64,000 nucleotides of DNA from NCBI GenBank assembly GCA_016710165.1, contig JADJLJ010000005.1, positions 186,001 to 250,000 on the forward strand. Reading direction: 5' to 3'. Position 1 is the first letter of the stretch, and every line of letters starts with the position of its first letter. Of the stretch, positions 53,441 through 63,490 are shown in pieces. The notes beneath the pieces are model-generated. The model searched no databases. It was not told the origin of the DNA and worked only from the letters and a program-made list of their open reading frames with translations. Both the position numbers and the translations under genes were made by a program. The DNA is from Chitinophagaceae bacterium (GTDB lineage Bacteria; Bacteroidota; Bacteroidia; Chitinophagales; Chitinophagaceae).

Positions 53441-56400
53441 TTATTTCAAAAGAGCATTGGGTTTCATTTTATTTATCAGTGCTTTTAATTCATCGATCTG
53501 TTTCTGCTGTTCTTTTACGGCATTTATCAAGGGCATCACAAACTCGGCATACCGGATAGCATACCTGTCCGTTTCATTTTCCGGTTTTGTTACGGCATTG
53601 AAACCGGCATTATATTCCTGCAGGATCTTTTCAACGTCCTGGGCAACTAAGCCTGTATAGGTATTTCCTTCCTGTCCTTTATCTGTTAAATTATAGGTAA
53701 CCGGGTTTAACCTCAGGATAAAATTTAAACCAAGGGAAGAGGGTTGGATATTTGTTTTAAACCGGCCATCACTTAAGGTACTCCAGCCTACTTCACCCCC
53801 AATTTGTGTAACAGCCGTGTTGCCGATCCTTACACGGTTACTTGCCGTTACTACAGCGCCATTGCCAACAGCCATTGCATTGGTAAAGGATGCGGCACTG
53901 GCATCCGCATTGTATCCAATAAATGTATTGTTGCTTCCGTTGTTGAAACCATTTCCCGCGCTGTATCCTACGGCGGTATTAAAATTGCCAACGGTTGTGG
54001 TAGCAAGGGATTGCCTGCCAATGGAAGTATTATAAGAGCCGGTGGTATTACTCAGCATGCTTTGAAATCCCATGGCAGTGTTGTATTGCCCGGTTGTTGT
54101 GGACTCCATAGAAAAGCTGCCAAGCGCTGTGTTTTGAGAACCTGTTGCAACAGCTAAAGCATTATAACCTAGTGCAGCGTTATCATTCCCGGTTAAATTA
54201 CTGGATAGCGATGCATAGCCAAATGAAATGTTTCTGTTACCGGTAGTATTGTTCATTAATGTTTGATAACCAATTGCCGTATTATCATTGCCGGTATTTG
54301 CAGAAGCAGTGGATGAACCTCTCAACGCTTCAAAACCAACCGCCACATTGGTATTGGTAAATGCAGTGATTGTGTTGTTGGCATTTCGCATGGCATTTAC
54401 CCCAATAGCAGTAGCATAGCTCCCGGCTACATTTGTAAAAAGTGCCTGTACCCCAACGGCTGTATTGTGGCCACCTGTTGTATTATCAGCAAGGGAGTTC
54501 CTTCCGGTAGCTGTATTGTTGACTCCTGTGGTATTCGACTCAAGGGAGCTGAATCCACTTGCTGTATTGTAGTTTCCAGTAGTATTAAACTCAAGGGAGG
54601 TTGATCCACAGGCAGTATTGAATTCACCCGTTGTATTGTTTAAAAGTGATTGCAATCCGTTGGCCACATTATAGTTTCCAGTTGTATTACTAAAAAGGGC
54701 GAAGTATCCGCTGGCCGTATTGCCGAAACCTGTGCTGTTATTGAATAGGGTGATGCTGCCACTGGCAGTATTGCTGCTTCCTGTGGTATTATTAATAAGA
54801 GAGTTCATTCCGTTGGCTACATTATATTCCCCAGTTGTATTATTTTTAAGGGAGTTGCTTCCATTTGCTGTATTGTAGCTCCCGGATGTATTGTTAAGTA
54901 ATGTTTGATAACCCAGTGCTGTATTGTAATTGCCCGTATTTGTTGCAGGTGTAGCTGAACCCCTGAGTGCTTCAAAACCCACGGCAACATTGTTATTGGT
55001 AAATGAGGTGGCTGAATTGTTGGCATTTCGCATGGCATTATACCCGATAGCCGTTGCATTGTTACCGGCTACATTTGAATAAAGAGCTTGTTCTCCGCTG
55101 GCTGTATTATACCCACCCGTTGTGTTGGCGAACAGGGAGTTCATGCCGCTGGCCGTATTGCGGCTTCCTGTTGTATTGTTAAACAGAGAATTCCACCCGC
55201 TTGCGGTGTTCCAGGACCCGGTTGTGTTGTAAAAGAGTGCCTGCATGCCGGTAGCAGTATTGGCAATGCCATCCAAATTTGAAACCAGTGCCATTCTCCC
55301 GGTAGCAGTATTCCACATTCCGGTTGTATTGGTAAAAAGAGCAGAATCACCAGCAGCGGTATTAAAGTAGCCGGTGCTGTTGTTGTAAAGTGCCTTATTT
55401 CCAATGGCGATATTAGAATAACCGGATGTGTTATTAAGCATTGTTTGATAACCTAGAACCGTATTACTATAACCTGTATTGGCAGATGCTGTGACTGAAC
55501 CTCTCAGCGCTTCAAAACCAATCGCTACATTGGTATTGGTAAAAGGGGTAGCTGTGTTATTGGCAAAATACATCGCATTGGTGCCAATAGCAGTGCCGTT
55601 ACTGCCGGCTACATTGGATATAAGTGCATTTGTTCCAAAACCGGCATTGCTGGTTCCGGTAGTATTATTGTTAAGTGCATAAGCCCCCAAAGCAGCATTG
55701 TAATTTCCGGTTGTATTGGCGTACATAGAATACATTCCGTTGGTAGTATTCCAGAGACCTGTAGTATTAGAATAGAGTCCGAAAATTCCGGTCGCTGAAT
55801 TATGATTGCCTGTTGTGTTGTTTAATAGTGTTTGATAGCCAATCGCAGTATTGGCAGTACCCGTATTGGCAGCAGGTGTTGCAGAACCCCTTAATGCTTC
55901 ATAACCAATTGCCACATTGTTATTGGTAAAAGGAACCGTGGTGTTATTGGCATAATACATGGCATTGATCCCAATAGCCGTTGCATTACTGCCTGCTACA
56001 TTGTAAGCAAGTGTATTTGTTCCAAAACCTGCATTGCTGGTACCTGTTACATTATTACTAAGCGAATACGCCCCCAAAGCTGCATTATAATTTCCTGTAG
56101 TATTATTCAAAAGTGAGTTCATGCCATTGGCTGTATTCCAGAATCCGGTGGTATTTGCATAAAGACCGTTTCTTCCGGTGGCAGTGTTTTGATTGCCGGT
56201 TGTATTTGCATTTCCGGCCTGGTAGCCCCAAAAACTGTTGGACAGTATATGGTCAATTCGCCCTGCTCTCTGGTTATTCACCCTGACATTTAAAGGTATA
56301 CTATCAATGGTACCAATAAAACTGCTGTTATCAAAACCCACGGTATTGCCTTTTGTTCTCCAGGCAACCGTATCCTGCTGGCTGGTAGTGGTTAACCATA

Positions 56401-56668
56401 ACCAGCCCGTGCCATTATAATAATAAAAACCTATGCTGTCCGGCGCATTCTGAAAGACCAGCAACCCGGTGGCAGGTGTTGCAATGGCATTTCTCTGCGC
56501 TTTGCTCATACGGGGAACGAGCATGCCCTTATCGGTACTTTTTATGTCCAGTAAAGCACTTGCATTGGCCGTACTGCCATCCGTGTTAATGGCAAAGCTT
56601 TGTGCTACCATATTTTCAGGGGCGAAAAAAAAGGCAACCAGCAGGAAATAAAAAAATACTGTTTTCAT
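53441..56668 (-). CDS. Giant tail-fibre-like protein: Asn/Thr-rich repeats with C-terminal S74 chaperone domain
   Basis: The 1075-residue product has a signal peptide (MKTVFFYFLLVAFFFAPENMVAQ) and a head region with LLDIKSTDKGMLVPRMSKAQRNAI, as in other Bacteroidota fibre proteins. From about residue 150 to 900 it is built of 15-16-residue units NTTGxxNTAxGxxSLxx. The C-terminal Peptidase_S74 domain has TLSDGRFKTNIQPSSLGLNFI and GLVAQDVEKIL, ending in a coiled-coil. S74 domains trimerise fibres and then cut themselves off at the Ser of LSDGRFK. A surface fibre is inferred. Confidence 0.9.
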   Translation of the reverse strand: MKTVFFYFLLVAFFFAPENMVAQSFAINTDGSTANASALLDIKSTDKGMLVPRMSKAQRNAIATPATGLLVFQNAPDSIGFYYYNGTGWLWLTTTSQQDTVAWRTKGNTVGFDNSSFIGTIDSIPLNVRVNNQRAGRIDHILSNSFWGYQAGNANTTGNQNTATGRNGLYANTTGFWNTANGMNSLLNNTTGNYNAALGAYSLSNNVTGTSNAGFGTNTLAYNVAGSNATAIGINAMYYANNTTVPFTNNNVAIGYEALRGSATPAANTGTANTAIGYQTLLNNTTGNHNSATGIFGLYSNTTGLWNTTNGMYSMYANTTGNYNAALGAYALNNNTTGTSNAGFGTNALISNVAGSNGTAIGTNAMYFANNTATPFTNTNVAIGFEALRGSVTASANTGYSNTVLGYQTMLNNTSGYSNIAIGNKALYNNSTGYFNTAAGDSALFTNTTGMWNTATGRMALVSNLDGIANTATGMQALFYNTTGSWNTASGWNSLFNNTTGSRNTASGMNSLFANTTGGYNTASGEQALYSNVAGNNATAIGYNAMRNANNSATSFTNNNVAVGFEALRGSATPATNTGNYNTALGYQTLLNNTSGSYNTANGSNSLKNNTTGEYNVANGMNSLINNTTGSSNTASGSITLFNNSTGFGNTASGYFALFSNTTGNYNVANGLQSLLNNTTGEFNTACGSTSLEFNTTGNYNTASGFSSLESNTTGVNNTATGRNSLADNTTGGHNTAVGVQALFTNVAGSYATAIGVNAMRNANNTITAFTNTNVAVGFEALRGSSTASANTGNDNTAIGYQTLMNNTTGNRNISFGYASLSSNLTGNDNAALGYNALAVATGSQNTALGSFSMESTTTGQYNTAMGFQSMLSNTTGSYNTSIGRQSLATTTVGNFNTAVGYSAGNGFNNGSNNTFIGYNADASAASFTNAMAVGNGAVVTASNRVRIGNTAVTQIGGEVGWSTLSDGRFKTNIQPSSLGLNFILRLNPVTYNLTDKGQEGNTYTGLVAQDVEKILQEYNAGFNAVTKPENETDRYAIRYAEFVMPLINAVKEQQKQIDELKALINKMKPNALLK
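54240..55990. repeat. Four copies of a 58-residue block within the S74 fibre gene
   Basis: Between units of the 15-16-residue repeat, the block TAIGxNAMxxANNxxxxFTN...NVAxGFEALRGSxT...NTGxxNTxxGYQTLxNNT occurs four times, near 55.85-55.99, 55.44-55.60, 54.90-55.06 and 54.24-54.42 kb. It is a higher-order repeat and indicates growth by unequal duplication. Confidence 0.85.
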
Positions 56669-56757
56669 GTTTATTTTTTTAGGCGTTCTGTTACTTAGAT
56701 CTGCAGGGCCGGTAAAGGATAGCAGGCCCTTGTCTGGCTTAACGGTTCGTTTCTTTT

Positions 56758-57066
56758 TCAGGATAATGAATCTAATTCGATCAGTAATTGCAGCAACTTC
56801 CCCTTTTTAATATCGCTGCCGAAGAATTTTACCGCCTGTGGCACGATGTATATTTTCTCCATTACGGGCTGCCTGCTTTCTGCTTCCTGGACCCGGTTGG
56901 GCAGGTAAACAAACTGCAGCCACTCGCTGAAATCCTCCCGGTTTGTGATGGTTCTTTTCTCAAATTCTTTTACCCAGGCAGGTATTTCCATTTTCCACAA
57001 ACCGGTCCTCTTCATCTCTGCTCTTACTTCATTTATTTTTCCGGCTATTAAAAATGTTCCTGTCAT
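56758..57066 (-). CDS. YqcC-like (DUF446) protein
   Basis: The 102-residue product matches the YqcC pattern: KINEVRAEMKRTGLWKMEIP, then DFSEWLQFVYLPNRVQEAESRQPVMEKIYIVPQAVKFFGSD and ending LLQLLIELDSLS. YqcC is a small four-helix protein of unknown function, in gammaproteobacteria encoded beside the pseudouridine synthase truC. No such gene is present here. It lies upstream of the S74 gene on the same strand with a 89-bp gap. Confidence 0.78.
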   Translation of the reverse strand: MTGTFLIAGKINEVRAEMKRTGLWKMEIPAWVKEFEKRTITNREDFSEWLQFVYLPNRVQEAESRQPVMEKIYIVPQAVKFFGSDIKKGKLLQLLIELDSLS

Positions 57067-57241
57067 GTGTGGGAATTCTGCAGTAAATCTATTTTTTGCT
57101 TTCTGTTCAGCAATCAGCTAAGAAGGCAACGGTGCAAACCAATTATTGTATGGCAGGCACAGGCCAATCAATTAGTAAACGGTAGCCGGAATGAGCGAAT
57201 GGCGTAACAATGGGAAAAAGGATGTATATTTTTACCCGGAA

Positions 57242-60200
57242 ATGCTTCGCCGGCTCTACATACCGTTTTTGATGTTTACCATTGCACTGTCTGTAAACAG
57301 TTTTGCACAATCACCCCGTTACCGGTTGGAAACATTCGGCACCCGGGATGGCATGCTGTCATCCAAAGTGTATGCGCTTGCACAAAGCAGCGACAGAAAG
57401 CTATGGATAGGAACTGAGTTGGGTGTAAGTGTGTATGATGGATATGGTTTTACCAATTACCAGTACAGTTCTGCCAATGAATCCATCGGCCGTATTTTGT
57501 GCATTACACAGGATAGTCTTAATGGGATATGGATTGGTGGAGATAAAGGCCTTTTTTATGTACAGGGCGACCGGATAAAAAAAGTGGAACTGCAAAGCAA
57601 AGCAATATTGGCTGTAGAAGCATTACTGACTGATGCAGGGGGTAATGTATGGGTGGGCGATTTGAACGCATTGTTTAAAATAACCGGGCAGTTGGTTCAG
57701 CAGGTTCATAAAAGTCATCCGGCGGTCATAGATATTTTCCCCTTTGCTTCTTTTACCAAACGGGTATATGGTATTGCTGAAGACAGCAAGCAGAATACTT
57801 ATGTAGGTACGTATGATGGTGTTTATAGAATAACAGCAGGGGCTGGTCGTTATGAATCGGTCTGGACAAATCCTGAACCATATCAATTTGTCCGGTCGGT
57901 AACTGCTACATCACCCGACAGTATTTTCTGGAACTGCCTTGACCGTCATCCCACCCAGATGATACATGGAAAAACCACCTCTGAGCATACCGAAGATTTT
58001 ATTGGGAGGACTGTATTTACAAACCGGGGAAATGTATTTGCGTTAACAACCAGTGGGGTGGGGCGCATAAAAGACGGGATCGTTCAGCCCATTGTTTCTT
58101 TCGGGGGTATTACAAATAATGCAGTAACAGCCTTAATGGATGCAGAAGAAAATATCTGGGTGGGTACCGGGAAGGTTATTGAAATTCAGGAAAACAACTT
58201 TTCAACAGTATTCCTTAAAGCATAAGGTACATAAAGAAGCATTTTCGTTTCTTGAAAAAAGGAACGGTGATCTGTTATTTGGCGGCAACCGGGGGATCGT
58301 GTTCACAAAGGAACAGAAGGATATTGTTACGCATAAAGCAATACCGGCTTTGTTTCCGCTGGCAGAAGTGATGTGTATGTATGAAGATACAGACGGGGGA
58401 ATATGGGCCGGCAGCGGATACCAGGGCATCAGCAGGTTTAAAAACAATAAACTTACCAACTGGAAAAACACCGGCTTTCTGAAAGATAATAATTGCGAAG
58501 CCCTGTATCCAGCAGCCGGGGGGAAATTATTTGCCTGTACGGAAAACGGCGTTACTGTTATAGATCCCCGGGCAGCTGAACCCCTGAAAGCCCATTATCC
58601 TTTTCAGAAAAAATATACAAGGCTTCCGGAGTTATTTGGTTGTTTTCAGACAGGAAACTCCGGGCATTGGTTCTATGGTAGCCAGGGTTTGTATAAGCTA
58701 AACAATCAGGTACTGGTGGACGACTCCATACAAAACATGCCGGTGAAAAGTTTATACATCAATAAGATCATTGGCGATAAAAAAGGGAATATCTGGGTGG
58801 CTACACAGGGGAAAGGATTGTTGCAATGCCGGTATGAAAATAATAAACTGGCTTTGTATAAACAATATGACAGCCGCAACGGGTTAACATCGGATATAGC
58901 TTTGTCTGTGCTGGTTGATAAAAATGATAATGTCTGGTCAGGAGATTACATGAGTTTATCGGTCCTTATAAATCCGGGCAATGAAGAACAGCTCATCAGC
59001 TTCAATGAAAAGGATGGTTTACTCTCTACGTATTACCAGACATTGAAACTGGAACAACAGCAGGATGGAACCATTTGGGGCCTCACGTCCATGGGGATAA
59101 TTTCTTTTCATCCTGACAGTATTGCCCGGAATGATCTGCCCCCCTTTCTGCTGATAAACGGGATTTCAGTGAACGGATCAAAGGAAGACCTGGCTGCTAA
59201 ATCAGCGGCAACCCTGTCTTATGATCATAATTCGCTGCAGTTTCATTTTACGGCCATATGTCTTACCGAGCCTTCCAGGATCCGGTATGCTTATCGATTA
59301 AAGGAATCAGACAGTAACTGGACTTACACAAATAACCGCGTTGTTGATTTTAATTTTTTGCAACCCGGCAACTATACTTTTGAGCTAAAAGCCTGCAACA
59401 ATAATAATGTATGGACCAGCCAGCCACTGCAATATACGTTTACTATCGGGCGACCCTTTTGGCAAACATGGTGGTTTATGCTTCTTGTGATTTCGTTGAT
59501 AGCTGCTGTTGTTATTGCCGTTTTCATAACAAGAGTGCGGTCGGTTAAAGAAAAAGCAACGATCAAACAGCAGTTGGCCGAACTGGAGGCTAAAGCTATC
59601 CGTGCACAGATGAATCCTCATTTTATTTTTAACAGCCTGAATGCCATACAGGAAACCATCATTACAGAAAAAGTGGATGCCGCCTACGATTATTTATCCC
59701 GGTTTTCCAAACTTTTACGAATGGTGCTGGATAACTCGGAGAAAAATTTTATTTCTCTGAACAGTGAACTGGAAACTATCCGTTTGTACCTTTCTTTAGA
59801 AGCGCTTCGTTTCAGCCAGTCTTTCACGTATTCAATTGAATTGGATGAAGCGCTTGATATAGAAGATATATTTATTCCTCCATTATTACTGCAGCCTTTT
59901 GTGGAGAATGCCATCTGGCATGGCTTGATCAGTAAGGAAGGAGAAAAAAAACTATTGCTTCATTTTGCAGAAAGTAACGGTGTCCTGGCGTGTATAATAG
60001 AAGATAATGGAGTAGGCCGGAAAAAAGCTGCCCGGATAAAGGAGCAGAAACTGGGCTCCGGCAGTTTTGAATCAAAAGGCACCCGGCTTGCATTGCAGCG
60101 GATCGAAATACTGAACAGGGAAAAACCCGGTTCTGCAAGTATAACAACAATTGATTTGTACGATGAAGACGGAATGGCCCGTGGAACCAAAGTGCTGATA

Positions 60201-60248
60201 AAATTGTCAACGGATCCAGTAGTTAATAAAAATACCGGCCATGATTAA
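57242..60248 (+). pseudogene. LytS-type sensor histidine kinase with beta-propeller sensor, frameshifted at a T4 run
   Basis: The protein has a signal peptide (MLRRLYIPFLMFTIALSVNSFAQ), two-component propeller repeats (LWIGTELGVSVYDG, IWIGGDKGLFYV, NVWVGD), a Y_Y_Y domain (SLQFHFTAI...WTYTNNRVVDFNFLQPGNYTF), a membrane helix (WWFMLLVISLIAAVVIAVF) and a LytS kinase with the phospho-His in QMNPHFIFNSLNAIQETI and EDNGVGRKKA. The frame breaks at four Ts (58199-58202). With three Ts it reads ENNFQQYSLKHKVHKEAFSFLE, a normal propeller blade. The distal part (58203-60248) is open to the end. It overlaps the regulator by 8 bp. Confidence 0.82.
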
Positions 60249-60990
60249 GATCCTTATTGTAGATGATGAACAGGCTGCGGGGCGTATACTGAAAGTGTTG
60301 ATTGAAAAACACATTCCGGGGGAAAAACAGATCGAGATATCCAATAGCCCGGCGGAGGCCCTGGAAATGTTGAACAGGTACCAGCCATCGCTGGTAATGC
60401 TGGATATTGAAATGCCCGGCATGAACGGTTTTGATTTTATGAACCGGGCCAGCGAATGGAATTTTGACGTTATTTTCACCACAGCCTATGATCAGTATGC
60501 CATCAAAGCCATCCGCTTCAGTGCCCTGGATTACTTATTGAAACCGATCGATATTGTTGAATTACAGAACGCCATCAACCGGCATATCGTTAAGATCCAG
60601 TCGGTAAAGGCCGATTCGCAGCAACCGCTAGTGAACAACCTGATCTATAATCTTCAGCAACAGGACCTGCAGCATTTTAAACTGGCATTGTCAACCAGTG
60701 AAGGGGTGTTCTTATACGATACCGGTGAAATTATTTTGCTGGAAGGAAGCAGTAATTATACGAAATTTTATTTCAGCAATAACCGCATTCAGGTTGTATC
60801 AAAAACATTGAAGGAATATGAGGACATTCTTGCCGGGCACCGGTTTTTACGGGTCCATAAATCTTACCTGGTAAACAGGTCGCAGGTAATAAAAGTTGAC
60901 AGGGAAGGAGTACTTGAATTAAGTAACGGGATGTTCATTCCGGTATCAAGACGCAGGAAAGCAGAAATTCTGCAGTGGTTTAATCGTTAA
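60241..60990 (+). CDS. LytTR family response regulator
   Basis: The 249-residue regulator pairs with the upstream LytS-type kinase. The receiver domain has ILIVDDEQAAGRIL, the phosphoacceptor Asp in LVMLDIEMPGMNGFDFM (about residue 54) and the Lys in LDYLLKPID. The C-terminal LytTR DNA-binding domain runs from about residue 150 with ILLEGSSNYTKFYFSNNRIQVVSKTLKEYE and FLRVHKSYLVNR. It starts within the last codons of the kinase gene, so the pair is translationally coupled. Its targets are unknown; no repeated LytTR site is obvious nearby. Confidence 0.93.
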   Translation: MIKILIVDDEQAAGRILKVLIEKHIPGEKQIEISNSPAEALEMLNRYQPSLVMLDIEMPGMNGFDFMNRASEWNFDVIFTTAYDQYAIKAIRFSALDYLLKPIDIVELQNAINRHIVKIQSVKADSQQPLVNNLIYNLQQQDLQHFKLALSTSEGVFLYDTGEIILLEGSSNYTKFYFSNNRIQVVSKTLKEYEDILAGHRFLRVHKSYLVNRSQVIKVDREGVLELSNGMFIPVSRRRKAEILQWFNR

Positions 60991-61036
60991 CAGATGGTAT
61001 GAGTAATATCAAAAATGCAGCTCGATGATCGATAAG

Positions 61037-61138
61037 GGATGCCGGATGCAGGATACAGGATACAGGATGCAGGATGCAGGATGCAGGATGCAGGATACAA
61101 GATACAAGATACTGGATGTAGGATACCAGATCATGTAT
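61037..61138. repeat. 7-bp word array GGATGCA/GGATACA between convergent genes
   Basis: Fourteen or so heptamers (GGATGCA, GGATACA, AGATACA, GGATGTA) run in a row. The word is close to the reverse complement of the ATCCCGC array at 25.7 kb. It sits between the LytTR stop and the cyclotransferase stop. Confidence 0.93.
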
Positions 61139-61146
61139 CTCTTGCA

Positions 61147-61953
61147 TTAATTCAACTTCAGCTCAAATAATTTCGGCCACTGCTTTCCGGTAATGAACAA
61201 TTTTTTTGCTGTGCTGTCATATGCAATGCCGTTCAGCACCAATCCCCTGTCAGGCGGGACCTGGTTGGGAAAGAATTTCTCTTCCAGGCCAGACAGATCC
61301 ATTTTGCCGACAACCTGGCCGCTTTCAGGGTTGATCTTAACGATGATATCCGTTTCATAAACATTGGCATAAACAAAGCCATCAATGTATTCCAGTTCAT
61401 TCAGGTAGTTGACCGGGCCGGAATTATCTGCTACCCGGATGGTGCTCAGCAACCGGAAATCATCCGGGTTCACAAAATAAAGTACAGCTGTGCCGTCACT
61501 TATGATAAGATGCCTGCCGTTATTGGTAAGTCCCCAACCCTCATAAGGCCATTAGAATGTTTTTACCGGTTTATCAATATTATTGATGTCGTACATATAC
61601 ACAATATGACTTTGCCAGGTTAACTGGTATATCCTGTTATTAAAAATGGTGATGCCTTCCCCGAATATGGATGGAGAACCCATCATATGTTTCTTTTCTA
61701 CTTTACCTGTTTTGTGATCGGTGATACGTAAGGAAGAATTTTCAAAATCCCCCGTGCCTTCATACAGTTTGCCTTTGTAAAATTCAAGTCCCTGGGTAAA
61801 GGCGCTTGTGTCATGGGGATATTGCGAATGGATGCTGTAGCTGATCGTGGGGGTAGGAATGGGTTTCACAGATTCATCTACTATGGGTTCCTTGTCGCCG
61901 TTTGTACAGGATGCCAGTGCGATCAAAACCACCAGGGCTGAAAATTTCTTCAT
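61147..61953 (-). pseudogene. Glutaminyl-peptide cyclotransferase lipoprotein with an in-frame TAA
   Basis: The gene encodes a beta-propeller glutamine cyclotransferase that converts N-terminal Gln to pyroglutamate. It has a lipoprotein signal (LVVLIALASCTNG), YPHDTSAFTQGLEFYKGKLYEGTGDF and GEGITIFNNRIYQLTW, then NIDKPVKTF, a TAA (61552-61554), and continues in the same frame as WPYEGWGLTNNGRHLIISDG to NELEYIDGFVYANVYETDIIVKINPESG. Both sides are well preserved, so a single base change to a stop is the simplest reading. An expected aromatic or Asn codon is replaced. Confidence 0.82.
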
Positions 61954-62036
61954 TGGTTCTTTTTAAAATATAGACAAAAGTAGCAAACTGTTCTGTTGCT
62001 TCCTCTTTAACCCGGTAAAAGATTGTAAATATTTGG

Positions 62037-63164
62037 TTAAGTGTGATGCGGGATCACCGTTTTACGGTAATGGATATTCCTTTCCTTTAAATAGCTTAGT
62101 ATGAAACGGAAGCAGGCCTCATCCCTGCCAACCAGTTCGGGAGGAAATACCCCTTTGGCGCTGAATAGATTTTGTATCAGCATGTTCAATGCGGCCGTAC
62201 AGGTGTATCCCGTGGTACGGCTCATGGATGAGGTTTGTGAAACCGCATCATACGCATCGTAGAGGTCATAGCAAACCGTTTTTTCCGCATCACGTAGTTT
62301 GATCCGCATCAGCGTGAACTCCTCTTCGGTCTCACCCAGTTTCCACTGGTCGAACAAAAGCGCCGAAGTGAATTCCATAGGGGACACCTGCTGCCCTTTA
62401 ACAGAAACAGGGTTGTTGTTCAGGAATCCGGCTTTGATCAATCCCTTTATCAGGTCAATATGCCCGGGATAGCGAAGCGTTTTTTCTTTCATGTTGGGGA
62501 TATGCCCCATGGTGAATAGAAGAGAACGCAACCCATCGGTGTTAAACGATTCGAGTGTACCCACTTCTTCAAAGTCGATCAGTTCCGCATCGCTCAGTGC
62601 AGGCCTGGTTACAATATGGCCATTTTCCACATAACGGGCCGGCCTGGTATATTCTTCCAGTACATCAATGGGGGAGAAGGGAGCTTTATATTCAAACGGA
62701 TAAACCCTTTTCCTGGGCAACCCGCCCACCATGCATTCAAAATCGGTGATCTTCATCCGTTCGTTATAATAACCCAGTACCAGGTTACTCATACCCGGCG
62801 CCACCCCACAGTCAACAATGGCAGTAACATCATTTTCCTTTGCCAGTTGATCAAGCTCCAGTGCATTTTCCGGGAAGAAGGAAATGTCCACTACATTCTT
62901 TCCGGCAAGGATGATGGCTTCCAGTGTTTTGTAACCTATGAACCCGGGAACGGCAGAGATCACGTAATCAAAACCGTTCAGCAGTGAATCGTAATCTGCA
63001 TAATTTCCCAGGTCGGCTTTTACGGTCCTGATCTTTTTATTTTTTGCGGAAAGCAGTTGCAGCGAATGTTCACTGATGTCGAAAGAAGTAACACTGTACG
63101 TTGCTGCCAGGTCAATGGCAATGGCACGGCCAACCATGCCGGCGCCTAAGATCGCTATTTGCAT
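62037..63164 (-). CDS. Saccharopine dehydrogenase-like NAD(P)-binding oxidoreductase
   Basis: The 375-residue enzyme has a Rossmann start MQIAILGAGMVGRAIAIDLAATYSVTSFDIS (GxGxxG), then DYVISAVPGFIGYKTLEAIILAGKNVVDISFF and CGVAPGMSNLVLGYYNE. A C-terminal catalytic domain has GLPRKRVYPFEYKAPFSPIDVLEEYTRPARYVENG. Relatives are saccharopine or carboxynorspermidine dehydrogenases of lysine or polyamine metabolism; which reaction applies cannot be said. The frame is intact. Confidence 0.88.
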   Translation of the reverse strand: MQIAILGAGMVGRAIAIDLAATYSVTSFDISEHSLQLLSAKNKKIRTVKADLGNYADYDSLLNGFDYVISAVPGFIGYKTLEAIILAGKNVVDISFFPENALELDQLAKENDVTAIVDCGVAPGMSNLVLGYYNERMKITDFECMVGGLPRKRVYPFEYKAPFSPIDVLEEYTRPARYVENGHIVTRPALSDAELIDFEEVGTLESFNTDGLRSLLFTMGHIPNMKEKTLRYPGHIDLIKGLIKAGFLNNNPVSVKGQQVSPMEFTSALLFDQWKLGETEEEFTLMRIKLRDAEKTVCYDLYDAYDAVSQTSSMSRTTGYTCTAALNMLIQNLFSAKGVFPPELVGRDEACFRFILSYLKERNIHYRKTVIPHHT

Positions 63165-63248
63165 AAGAATATATTTAATGCCTCATGCGCTTCTCTTAAA
63201 AAGCATGAAGCCGGATTTGTAAATGAAAATTAAATAGTACACGGAAAT

Positions 63249-63340
63249 CTGTCATTCTGATCCGCCAACCGGCGGAGAAGAATCTCACATAAAGAGTGGG
63301 ATGCTTCTTTGCCTGCCGGCAGGCAGGCTCAGCATGACAG
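63249..63340. repeat. 92-bp palindromic dispersed element
   Basis: The ends CTGTCATTCTGA and TCAGCATGACAG are near-perfect inverted repeats. Inside are the hairpin TCCGCC-AACC-GGCGGA (63261-63276) and the perfect palindrome GCCTGCCGGCAGGC (63311-63324). This is the form of the TCATTCTGAGC-type elements dispersed in many bacterial genomes. No gene is present in the 322 bp between the two neighbouring genes; the rest holds a word array. Confidence 0.82.
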
Positions 63341-63428
63341 TGGCGACGTCCCATTCATCATAATGGAAACATAGGCAGAGAGCCTGTAGAAATGGGCATA
63401 TGTTGCTTGTATAACCAATGTGCTTAAA

Positions 63429-63490
63429 ACTTATTACTCATGACTTATTACTCATGACTTATGACTTATTACTTATGACTCATCACTCAC
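63429..63490. repeat. 7-bp word array GACTTAT/TACTCAT after the S46 peptidase gene
   Basis: Heptamers GACTTAT, TACTCAT, TACTTAT, GACTCAT, CACTCAC follow each other. The last word overlaps the stop codon (63487-63489) of the peptidase on the minus strand. Confidence 0.92.

Noticed and set aside
53804..54157. Open frames antisense to the S74 fibre gene
   Set aside because: They are shadows of the repetitive coding strand and recur with the same period.
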